Source of the DNA: Saprospiraceae bacterium
Lineage (GTDB): Bacteria; Bacteroidota; Bacteroidia; Chitinophagales; Saprospiraceae
Reading direction: 5' to 3'
Assembly: GCA_027009605.1 (NCBI GenBank)
Contig: JALVCY010000056.1
Location: 1-46,389, forward strand
DNA length: 46,389 bases
Shown here: piece after piece, positions 22,516-30,355 of the stretch
Position numbering within the stretch: position 1 is the stretch's first letter
How the letters are laid out: the number at the start of each line of letters is the position of its first letter
The notes under the pieces: generated by a model
What the model saw: only the letters and a program-made list of their open reading frames with translations
What the model was told of the DNA's origin: nothing
Database searches by the model: none
Position numbers and translations under genes: made by a program

Positions 22516-24909
22516 CTAGACTTTCACCTCCTTCTGCAAAAGCCCCAATCTACGTTGCCATTTGGCCGGAAGGCGATTCCCTAATTTGAGCAACCACCTA
22601 GGCGGCTTGCCCGAGTGTTTGACATACAGTACCATCAGCAAGATAAAAATAGCACCGACCATCAAAGCCATTTTTGAATAATACGCTTGAGTTGCCTGAA
22701 TCTTGCTCAAGACATAGTAGGGGTTCATGGCACCGGGCGTCCCATTGCCCGGTAGAATCTCCCAGTTTTCCATCTTGGAGTTGTCCAGATTTGGCGCAAG
22801 CAAGGCCAATGTTTCAAACTCATCGGTAGGTTCTATCTTGTAAGAAAATACATCGATGACGGCATTTTCCGTAGAATACAAACTAACTGTTTCTTTGCGT
22901 TTATGAAGCCCAAAACCCAAATTTCCGACCACGGGAACAGTCACTTCCGGATGCGCCTTTCGGAAAGCAATAGAATCTTCACAAACAATCATCAAGCCCT
23001 TGGCCGGTAAATTCATCTCCGGCAAAGCGAATTCATTTTTTTTATCCCGGAGCAAAATGCCCTTTAGCTTCAAAGGCTCATCCGAAGTATTCAACAATTC
23101 GACCCAGTCTCCACTCTCAAAATTATTAGCGCTTATTTCATTAATTATCAGCACATTATTCAGCGGATGGATAAAGGGCTCAAATTTAGCCATTACATTA
23201 GTCGGTAAATCTCCGGGCAACATAGTCACCCAATTACTCGATTCATCCAACCCTTCCCAGCCTACAAACTTGTACCCATCCTTGGCTACTGCTCTCAAAC
23301 TGATTGGCACATTCACAAAGTAATCTCCTCTAAATGAGTCTTTGATTCGAAGATTATCATTCAAGACCACGACTCCCCCTTCACCTGATTGAACTTGAAT
23401 GGGCACGTTCCCCTTCAAATCAAATTTATACTTCAGATGTTTTCGCACATATTCCGGGCGTTTTTCTGCAAAGCGCTTCATAATGGCCAAGTCTCTTTTC
23501 CACTGCGACCGCCCGATATGCCATCTTTTTTGGTGTCTAGGCATTTCGGGTTGGATGGCTGCGGCCATTTGCCCCAGCAAATGTTTTACACTATCCGGTT
23601 GTAGCGTGGTATTGAGACGGTCTGCAAAGCGGTTGATAAACTTCCGTTCGAATCCCTTATTGGTCAGTAAGCGCCGAAGTATAAAAGTACTCCAGTCCGG
23701 ATGGGGCCATTTGTCTCCATTGGGTTCTGTAAATGCTTTTAGGGAATTTTTGCGATAATCTTTTCGACCGTTCAACCCAAAGCCCCAATCGGTATCATAA
23801 AGAATCCAACGCCACTTAGCAGCGTCTGTCTGTTCTCTCCAAAACTTAATATTGCCACCGGCATCCGTATTATTAAAATAAATCTCTGCGATTTCATAAT
23901 CCAAAAAATTATCCACATCCATCATCTGCTCGACTTGTCTAAAATAAATGTCTTTCGACAAATCATACTTCTCTAAAAAGCGGAGTAATTTTCTATAGGC
24001 TCTAGTCCCCCCTTTTTTGACGGTCATCCGATGCTCCAGCAGGTCAATTTTATTTTTATCCACATCAAAGTGCTGGGCGATAAAGGTTCGATTGACTTTT
24101 TCCCGAATGTTATACAATCCCCAGTATTTACCGTTGATATAGAGAATAGAAGGCCGGTAGTCTTGCTTGGTAATATTCCAGTCTTCGACCAAGGTCGTCA
24201 TAAAAGCATCGCGTAATTGAGAACGTCCCCAGTCACTTCCCGAATTCCGCAAAACCAAGTATTTATATTTAGACAAACCTTTTTTACCAAAGACTTTATG
24301 TTTGATCCATTTATGCCCATATTTCTTTCTGGCCACCAGCGCAAAAGATTTTTGCGGAAACGTCCGAGAAATCCCCCCAAAAATGCGCAACCCAACCAAG
24401 CCGTTAAAGGCTTCTCGTCCATCCGTCTCAAAAAACTCGAAATGCACCGGAATCTCTCGAGTACTCCAGTAATTGGAGCCATCCCCAAAATTATTACGGT
24501 GCTTGGACTTCGGCCCTTCCACATACAATCCATAATCGGGGTCAAATAAAATATCCGGCGGCAAGGACAAAGACAATACCGGTAAAGTGGAGGCCGGCTC
24601 ATCCAAAAAATAGGTAAAAGCACGATAACGCTTAGTCTTGTCCGGAAAAACAGCCAAAACACGCACCACCGTAGTCTTAAAAACCGTAAACGGCCTGGAA
24701 TAAGCCTTCTGACGTGCAGACGGAATCCGACCGTTTGTCGTATAATACACCTTTACAGAATCCGGTACATCTATACTTACTTCAACCTTATCATGGTAAA
24801 AACCGCCTTGCGGCGAAACAGAAAAATAGTGCCTAGCCGAAGGAGGAAGCTGTGCGCCCCCTGCCATCGCCCCAAAGAGCAAAAGGAATGCTAAAAGCAA
24901 ATTTTTCAT
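22516..24909 (-). CDS. Membrane-anchored CotH-kinase-like protein with chitobiase-type and lamin-tail domains
   Basis: Exported protein of 797 residues. A signal peptide (about 1-19, LLLAFLLLFGAMAGGAQ) is followed by a chitobiase/hexosaminidase C-terminal-type beta domain (about 30-100, YYTTNGRIPS). A CotH-like kinase domain (about 150-480) has LRNSGSDWGRSQLRDAF and ILYDTDWGFG, the latter resembling the DxDxxFG-type metal motif. A lamin-tail (LTD) domain follows (about 575-680, INEISANNFESGDWVELLN). One membrane helix (about 742-762) and a basic tail end the chain. CotH proteins phosphorylate secreted proteins in spore formers; here the role is unknown, perhaps phosphorylation of surface cargo. 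It lacks a T9SS sorting domain and uses a membrane anchor instead. Confidence 0.85.
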   Translation of the reverse strand: MKNLLLAFLLLFGAMAGGAQLPPSARHYFSVSPQGGFYHDKVEVSIDVPDSVKVYYTTNGRIPSARQKAYSRPFTVFKTTVVRVLAVFPDKTKRYRAFTYFLDEPASTLPVLSLSLPPDILFDPDYGLYVEGPKSKHRNNFGDGSNYWSTREIPVHFEFFETDGREAFNGLVGLRIFGGISRTFPQKSFALVARKKYGHKWIKHKVFGKKGLSKYKYLVLRNSGSDWGRSQLRDAFMTTLVEDWNITKQDYRPSILYINGKYWGLYNIREKVNRTFIAQHFDVDKNKIDLLEHRMTVKKGGTRAYRKLLRFLEKYDLSKDIYFRQVEQMMDVDNFLDYEIAEIYFNNTDAGGNIKFWREQTDAAKWRWILYDTDWGFGLNGRKDYRKNSLKAFTEPNGDKWPHPDWSTFILRRLLTNKGFERKFINRFADRLNTTLQPDSVKHLLGQMAAAIQPEMPRHQKRWHIGRSQWKRDLAIMKRFAEKRPEYVRKHLKYKFDLKGNVPIQVQSGEGGVVVLNDNLRIKDSFRGDYFVNVPISLRAVAKDGYKFVGWEGLDESSNWVTMLPGDLPTNVMAKFEPFIHPLNNVLIINEISANNFESGDWVELLNTSDEPLKLKGILLRDKKNEFALPEMNLPAKGLMIVCEDSIAFRKAHPEVTVPVVGNLGFGLHKRKETVSLYSTENAVIDVFSYKIEPTDEFETLALLAPNLDNSKMENWEILPGNGTPGAMNPYYVLSKIQATQAYYSKMALMVGAIFILLMVLYVKHSGKPPRWLLKLGNRLPAKWQRRLGLLQKEVKV

Positions 24910-24931
24910 TTAAATGGCGATTTGACTGATG

Positions 24932-24939
24932 CAAATGTA
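24932..24939 (-). promoter_or_regulatory. -7 element of the CotH-like gene
   Basis: Minus strand TACATTTG followed by CATC, 22 bp before the ATG at 24909. No convincing -33. Confidence 0.5.
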
Positions 24940-24996
24940 ACCATAAAAACTGAATTTTGCCATAAAGGTTTCTCCAAGCCGTTGTAATTCAGGCTT

Positions 24997-25449
24997 CTAC
25001 ACCCCAAACTGACGCAAATGATGATCCAAATGCTTGGCAAACATCACATTCCATTCTTCAGAAGTCAACCGCCCGAAAGAATGAGACTCCCGGTTATCAA
25101 AGTATTCTGCTCCCAAATCATAGACTTTTTGGATATTCGTCAGAAGTGTGGCTTTTTCTTTTTCAAAATCTCGCTCATCTGAGACCAAAAACTGGGGGGC
25201 GGTACGCCCATTTTTCTTAAATGGCTTGGGCCCCACTACGGCCTGCTTCACAAATTTTTTCAGCATCCATTTTTTTAGGCCGGTGGGTTTGGTGTACTTT
25301 TCGGTCAGTGCCATATCGTAAGCTACGTTTAGGTGAGCCAACATTTGAGCCGGCGTCATGGTACCCCATTGACGTTCCGAGATGGGAGACAGCTGATTGA
25401 TTCGTCCTTGGAAGGTGGACAGACCTGTAGTTGAAAAAACATTTTCCAT
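24997..25449 (-). CDS. DUF1569/DinB-like protein
   Basis: The 150-residue product from the ATG at 25449 (MENVFSTTGLSTFQGRINQL) is a four-helix-bundle DinB-superfamily protein of the DUF1569 type. It has WGTMTPAQMLAHLNVAYDMAL with the first metal-ligand His, and the C-terminal HLDHHLRQFG with the paired His. No signal peptide. These are putative metal-dependent, thiol-transferase-like proteins of unknown role. The ORF is open upstream to 25617, but only because the MITE at 25482 happens to be open; residues before MENVF are MITE translation. A -7-like TATCTTG (25463-25469) lies 14 bp from the start, and the MITE insertion falls immediately upstream of it. Confidence 0.85.
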   Translation of the reverse strand: MENVFSTTGLSTFQGRINQLSPISERQWGTMTPAQMLAHLNVAYDMALTEKYTKPTGLKKWMLKKFVKQAVVGPKPFKKNGRTAPQFLVSDERDFEKEKATLLTNIQKVYDLGAEYFDNRESHSFGRLTSEEWNVMFAKHLDHHLRQFGV

Positions 25450-25481
25450 TCGATTTTTTTTGCAAGATACGAATAATTTAT

Positions 25482-25643
25482 GTAACTGTTTAGGTGCCCC
25501 AATTTTTAGGTAGAAAACAGGCATTTTTGTGAATGTTGTCGTAGGGACGCACGGCCGTGCGTCCCTACGTGAGAAAATTTTAGCAAAAACAGGCGCAAAA
25601 AGGGCATTTTCTAACAAAAATTAGTGGGTGGCTAAATAGTTAC
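25482..25643 (+). mobile_element. MITE copy 2, 162 bp, with 30-bp central palindrome
   Basis: Same family as 12262-12424: left end GTAACTGTTTAGGTGCCCC, right end GTGGGTGGCTAAATAGTTAC, shared core words GGCATTTTTGTG and ATTTTAGCAAAAACAGGCGC. It is flanked by an exact 8-bp direct repeat TAATTTAT (25474-25481 and 25644-25651). The centre differs from copy 1: a perfect palindrome at 25540-25569, CGTAGGGACGCACGG and its complement, occupies the hairpin tip. The arms can fold back over nearly the whole length. It has inserted just upstream of the DUF1569 gene. It is non-coding, so it would need a transposase supplied in trans. Confidence 0.87.
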
Positions 25644-25651
25644 TAATTTAT

Positions 25652-25771
25652 TAAAGTTTCAATACATCGGTTTATTGGCATTCCGGTTTAGCCGCTAGGT
25701 GATTAGTAAAACTTTGTGGACAGCAATTTCTTATTTGTAAAATCGAATGACGCAGCAGCCTGACCACACGT
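25652..25771. other. Intergenic sequence after the MITE
   Basis: AT-rich, no ORF and no recognisable motif. It lies between the MITE target duplication and the terminator of the 1343-residue surface protein gene. Confidence 0.4.
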
Positions 25772-25817
25772 AAAAAACACTAAGACTACACTAAGAAGCC
25801 TTAGTATAATCTTAGTG
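25772..25817 (-). terminator. Intrinsic terminator of the 1343-residue surface protein gene
   Basis: On the minus strand an 18-bp stem (two G-U pairs; CACTAAGA... against ...TCTTAGTG, 25778-25795 with 25800-25817) with a 4-nt loop is followed by six T (25772-25777). It is about 125 bp after the stop codon. Confidence 0.75.
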
Positions 25818-25942
25818 CAAAACTAAGTGTCATAAGTGGTAAGGCGCATATAAAAAAGAGTATTTTTACGCAGCCTCCAAATCCCAACGGGATTCGCTAT
25901 GCCGAGCATTTAGAAACCAGATGGGGATTTGCTATAGTCAGA

Positions 25943-28900
25943 TTATTCATTCAATTTCACCATTTTTTTAACCAAGGTCACATCATCTGTTTCAAGGCGA
26001 TAAAAGTAAACACCACGCTCCGGAAATTGCCGTCCATGAAACAGCTCATAATGCGTCCCCGGCGGATAATATTTTTCTCGTTTTTCAACGACTCTACCAT
26101 CCTGCGCAAATAGCGTCAATTTTACATTTTGTGCCTGACTCAATTTGAATCCAATGCTTGTCACATCTACGAATGGATTGGGTTGATTCTGAAAAAGGAC
26201 AACGGATTGAGTCTTGTCTGACTCCAAAAACTCCAACTCCAACCCCAACTCCGCTTGAGTCATTACAAACCCCTTACTTTTCGTTATTTCATCACTTAAT
26301 CTTATTATTTGACTCAATAGCCCGGATTGCTTCGCCTTAAAATGCAGCTCAAATAGGGGCTGATTACTCGCCACCTGACCGATATCGGCGGTAGCCAAAA
26401 GGCCTTCATCTATTTGTGCAAGATTAAAGTTTTCTTCTACTTTCTGCGGGTCACCAACGACGTCTAACACTTCTAACATCTCCGGATCAAACGCTAAGGT
26501 AAATTGATAACTGGTCACAGGCGTTTTTGATGACAACGCCACCGGCACGACATAGTCTTCGCCGGCCACCAACTGAATATCTTCCATCTGAATAAAAGCT
26601 TTTTCATCTAAGCGGTTTTGAAGAGCAGTTGGGGACGCCATCTTCGATAGGGTGTTTACGGTATTATTCAAATCGCCATACTTTAGCCCAATAAAATCAA
26701 CTTGCTCCGGAGCCGACAACAAACTAATTAAGTGCCCATCATAATGAATAGAGAACGGATTATTCATATCCGGAAAAGCCACTCCGGCATCCGCAAAATC
26801 CCAAATAGGTACATCTGAAAAACCGGATATTTTCTCCAGCACTAAGGCCTTTATCGTCGCTACTTCCGGGATATTAATCATGTTGTTATTTCGGACATTG
26901 GCCGCCAAAACTTTGTAGGCATTGGGCAAGTTTTGCCAGCCCATCACATGGTTCAATAGGATTTGTGCGTCATCCATTTCTACTCCATTTTGGTAAGTAT
27001 CATTGAGCTTGGTCAATTTTAGTAAGTAGCTAGACCCTTTCGGTAAATTAAAAGAATAATGCCCATTGGCATCCGTCTTAGTGGCAAAAACATCTAAATC
27101 AGGGTTGCCGGGCGTTGCTTCCACAAGCACTTTCTCTATCCCAACCCCATTATCTAATCTCACAAAGCCTTCCACGGTTGTAGTATTACAGACATTATTT
27201 GCATCATCCAAAGTAATGGTCGTATTACAACTAGACGCATTTCCGGCGGCATCTCTTGCCCAAACTTGCATAGGTGTCACCCCAATATTATCACAATCCA
27301 ATTGTAAGCTTGGGTCGGCTCCAAACACGGGCTGTCCATTCTGCGTCATGGCATACTCCATTCCGGTTATCGAACAATTATCAGACAAGCTAGCTATCAA
27401 ATCTGTAGCCTTAACAGTATATCCCGGACTACCGGACTGCAATTCCAAGCTGGATGTTAGCGGTTTGCACGTAAGTGTAGGCGCTTCACAATCTTCCACC
27501 GTAAAATAACTCTCACAAGTGCTCGTATGTCCACAACCGTCAGTCAGACTCCAAACGATATGATGCTGCCCTTTCGGAATTTGCACCAAATTAATATTTG
27601 CTTGAACTGAATTTGCCCCAATCATTTTTGTAATAGCCGGTGCATTAGCGTCTTGCGACGAAACTGTCATATCATAAGCACCATCATCATCCATATCTAA
27701 TTCATAATAATAAGCAAAGCCAATAGCCGCATTAGAGACAAAGTCATCTTTCGCAAAAACAGACAAACTAACATCTTGTGCACAGGATTGACCTTTTGTG
27801 CAAACATTAACATCGTTACAACTGGCTGTTGGGGCAGCTTCATCAAAAATATCAATTTCTTGGGTATAAGTAAAAACGCCATGATTTTGAGTATTCGCTT
27901 CAACTGTCGGCCCCTCCAAAGTCCCGGAAGGATTAGAAACTATCACCGGGGGATACGACAGATCAAAATCACACCCATTATAGATTTTAAAAGTTCTATA
28001 AATCTTGCCAAAGCACTGCCCCAGCGGTATAAATTTTTCATCGTGGACACTCCAAGATACGACTCCACAGTTACCTGAATAAACAGGTAGAATGGTATCT
28101 GTCACATTATCTGTCCGGTCATCCGGAAATTTAACAGTATAAACGCCGGAGTTCTCCACAATTATGGTTTGACTACAAGTCGAAGAATTCCCGCTCTCAT
28201 CCCATATCGACCAAGATTTTACAATTTGTCCGGACTGGCAAGCATTATTAAATTGACTCCAGTCCACCGTTTCAATGATACTATCAACCGTCCCACAATT
28301 ATCGACCGCCACCACTTCACCATATTCGGTCAAAGAAAAATCAAACTGATGACAATCAACTTGTACATCTGCCGGCGCAAAACAATTCGGTGGATTTAGG
28401 TCTTCTACCTCAACAACCACCTGACACTCGTTCGTATTATTATAACAATCGACCACACGCATCACAACATCCACGTCCTGCCCAATATCCTCGCAACAAA
28501 AAGAAATCGTCGGGCCAAATGACAAATCATCTTCACTGCCCGGACAGCTGGTATTCAATCTTTTAACTTCAAAATGATCAATACAACAATTATCATAAGA
28601 GCCGTCATCAAAGACCGAGGCCGGAGCTATAGATTGAGCTCCATTTAATCCGACTTTGGTAATCTGGTCACAAATAGCCGTAGGAACAATATCATCTTCA
28701 ACAATCAGGTCTATCGAGAGAGTAGTTTGATTGCCACATTCATCACTAACCTGAACAAGCAATCCATCCGGATAAGTTCCAATAGCAATCCCGGGAGACG
28801 GAATAAACCCACCTATACTATTAGCATTAACCAACTCGCCAACCGGAGTCAGGATTTTCATCGTAGAAAGATCCACTCCGGAGCTTCCACCAACTACACT

Positions 28901-29974
28901 TGGATACAATATAAAACCCGTCGAACGACAAACACCTTGCCCCTGCCCGGAGACATTTGCACTGACATGGTATTCGACGGAGCTACCGTTCATAACATAG
29001 CCATTAGATTGGCTCAAATCTAATGTAATACTTGAATTTCCTTCAACAGAAATCACTTGCACATCGGAAAAAGAGTTTAAGGTACATTCATCTAGGATAG
29101 TCCATGTCCTCAATATTTTAAATTCTTCTCCACAGCCCGCCAGCCATTGATCAGTATAACCTACCGAATATTCACAAGTTGCACTTCCTAAACCACTAGG
29201 ATAACCCGAGCCTGTGCTATTTAAAACCGCTTCACTTACCCCGGGATCCACATCAACATCATCTTGTCCATCATTTTCGTCAAGGTCAAAAATACCCGAA
29301 CTTAAGGCTTCGGCATTCAAAATGCTAGTATTAAAATTATACTGTTCAACAGTCCATACAATGTCTTTCGGAAAAACAACCGGTGCTCGTTCAATAGTAA
29401 TCAACTGAGTACAAGGTTCAGAAGCATTACCGTATCCATCATAAGCTTGCCAAGTGCGCGCTAAAACCAGCTGATTATCATCACAAATATTGTCATCTTG
29501 ATAGCTTTCGCCAATAAGTTGAATGGATGTAGTTGACGTACAATTATCCACTGCTGTTGGAGGGGCTACGTCAGTCAATTCGGCTTCACAAGAAACGGTC
29601 ACTGCGGCGTTATCACAATCAATTGCCGGACCCAACAAATCAATAAAATCCACACCACTAGCCGTGCAGTAATTATTATTTGTTGTGTTGGTTACTCTGA
29701 CCTGCCAGAGCCCTTCCAACATACTCACATCAGCAATATTGGTACCCATGGCTTGCCCAAAAGAATTAAAAATCTCAACGGAATAAATAGAATAATCGTC
29801 ATAATTCCCTTGTAAAACATCTTGAGGAGAAAGGACTGCTTGACAATTTTCATTAAAGGCAATCTGATGATTTTGCACACAATTCATTTGTGCGTAAGCA
29901 CCCAACGACCCAAAGAACATCAACAACAAAAAAACTGATGCCTTCATCTGTTTAGTAAATAAAAATTTTCTCAT
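25943..29974 (-). CDS. T9SS type A cargo: large Cys-rich surface protein with dockerin-like and cohesin-like domains
   Basis: Exported protein of 1343 residues, signal peptide about 1-28 (ending GSLGAYAQ). The first ~970 residues are HYR/Ig-like modules rich in Cys and Asp, with repeated phrases such as FDDGSYDNCCIDHFE, EDDIVPTAICDQI and CEAPTLTCK. A carboxypeptidase-regulatory-like domain (about 985-1040, GHYSFNLPKGSSYLLKL) and a dockerin-like pair of helices (about 1040-1100) follow. Next is a cohesin-like beta domain (about 1140-1255, TSYQFTLAFDPEMLEVLDV). The type A sorting domain (about 1262-1343) has FQNQPNPFVDVTSIGF and ends GVYFYRLETDD...MVKLNE. It is a full-length divergent paralogue of the C-terminal three quarters of its neighbour at 30356. 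It probably has an adhesive or matrix role; no enzyme domain is seen. Confidence 0.9.
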   Translation of the reverse strand: MRKFLFTKQMKASVFLLLMFFGSLGAYAQMNCVQNHQIAFNENCQAVLSPQDVLQGNYDDYSIYSVEIFNSFGQAMGTNIADVSMLEGLWQVRVTNTTNNNYCTASGVDFIDLLGPAIDCDNAAVTVSCEAELTDVAPPTAVDNCTSTTSIQLIGESYQDDNICDDNQLVLARTWQAYDGYGNASEPCTQLITIERAPVVFPKDIVWTVEQYNFNTSILNAEALSSGIFDLDENDGQDDVDVDPGVSEAVLNSTGSGYPSGLGSATCEYSVGYTDQWLAGCGEEFKILRTWTILDECTLNSFSDVQVISVEGNSSITLDLSQSNGYVMNGSSVEYHVSANVSGQGQGVCRSTGFILYPSVVGGSSGVDLSTMKILTPVGELVNANSIGGFIPSPGIAIGTYPDGLLVQVSDECGNQTTLSIDLIVEDDIVPTAICDQITKVGLNGAQSIAPASVFDDGSYDNCCIDHFEVKRLNTSCPGSEDDLSFGPTISFCCEDIGQDVDVVMRVVDCYNNTNECQVVVEVEDLNPPNCFAPADVQVDCHQFDFSLTEYGEVVAVDNCGTVDSIIETVDWSQFNNACQSGQIVKSWSIWDESGNSSTCSQTIIVENSGVYTVKFPDDRTDNVTDTILPVYSGNCGVVSWSVHDEKFIPLGQCFGKIYRTFKIYNGCDFDLSYPPVIVSNPSGTLEGPTVEANTQNHGVFTYTQEIDIFDEAAPTASCNDVNVCTKGQSCAQDVSLSVFAKDDFVSNAAIGFAYYYELDMDDDGAYDMTVSSQDANAPAITKMIGANSVQANINLVQIPKGQHHIVWSLTDGCGHTSTCESYFTVEDCEAPTLTCKPLTSSLELQSGSPGYTVKATDLIASLSDNCSITGMEYAMTQNGQPVFGADPSLQLDCDNIGVTPMQVWARDAAGNASSCNTTITLDDANNVCNTTTVEGFVRLDNGVGIEKVLVEATPGNPDLDVFATKTDANGHYSFNLPKGSSYLLKLTKLNDTYQNGVEMDDAQILLNHVMGWQNLPNAYKVLAANVRNNNMINIPEVATIKALVLEKISGFSDVPIWDFADAGVAFPDMNNPFSIHYDGHLISLLSAPEQVDFIGLKYGDLNNTVNTLSKMASPTALQNRLDEKAFIQMEDIQLVAGEDYVVPVALSSKTPVTSYQFTLAFDPEMLEVLDVVGDPQKVEENFNLAQIDEGLLATADIGQVASNQPLFELHFKAKQSGLLSQIIRLSDEITKSKGFVMTQAELGLELEFLESDKTQSVVLFQNQPNPFVDVTSIGFKLSQAQNVKLTLFAQDGRVVEKREKYYPPGTHYELFHGRQFPERGVYFYRLETDDVTLVKKMVKLNE

Positions 29975-30263
29975 AATAATCTGATAGTTAGCAATTAGTT
30001 AGGCTCTTATCCAGTCCGAACTAATTTAATATTAAAAATATTGCAACTACCAAAATACAAATGACATGCCAACACACCAGTTAGCAAACTTAACAATACC
30101 CCCACGTCAACAAACAATAATCTTACGTAAAAACAGACATAAAACAAGCTTATTCTTACTTACAAACTCATTGACCACTAACCATTTACACCCTCTAAAC
30201 TAAAAATCAAACAGGTATAAAACCGGCATCTTGTCACACCGAAATATAGAGACTTACGGACAT
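29975..30263. other. Intergenic region upstream of the 1343-residue gene
   Basis: No ORF. It holds the promoter candidate at 30085-30113 and about 110 nt of leader. The remainder is AT-rich with nothing recognised. Confidence 0.5.
30085..30113 (-). promoter_or_regulatory. Promoter of the 1343-residue surface protein gene
   Basis: Minus strand TTG (30111-30113), 18 bp, TAAGTTTG (30085-30092). It lacks the AAATAC-N10-GTATTT site seen at the other two surface-protein promoters. Confidence 0.55.
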
Positions 30264-30297
30264 AAAAAAGCCCCCCTTCAGTTACCTGAAGAGAGGC
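30264..30297 (-). terminator. Intrinsic terminator of the 1939-residue surface protein gene
   Basis: Minus strand GCCTCTCTTCAG pairs with CTGAAGGGGGGC (two G-U) around a GTAA tetraloop and runs into six T. It begins 59 bp after the stop codon at 30356. Confidence 0.85.
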
Positions 30298-30355
30298 CAT
30301 CCCAAAAACCGATTTCATTATAAATCTTGAAAACGGGTTTTAGTATCAGGAGTGA

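Noticed and set aside
25450-25617. 56-residue extension of the DUF1569 ORF
   Set aside because: It is translation of the MITE, with a conserved DUF1569 start further in.
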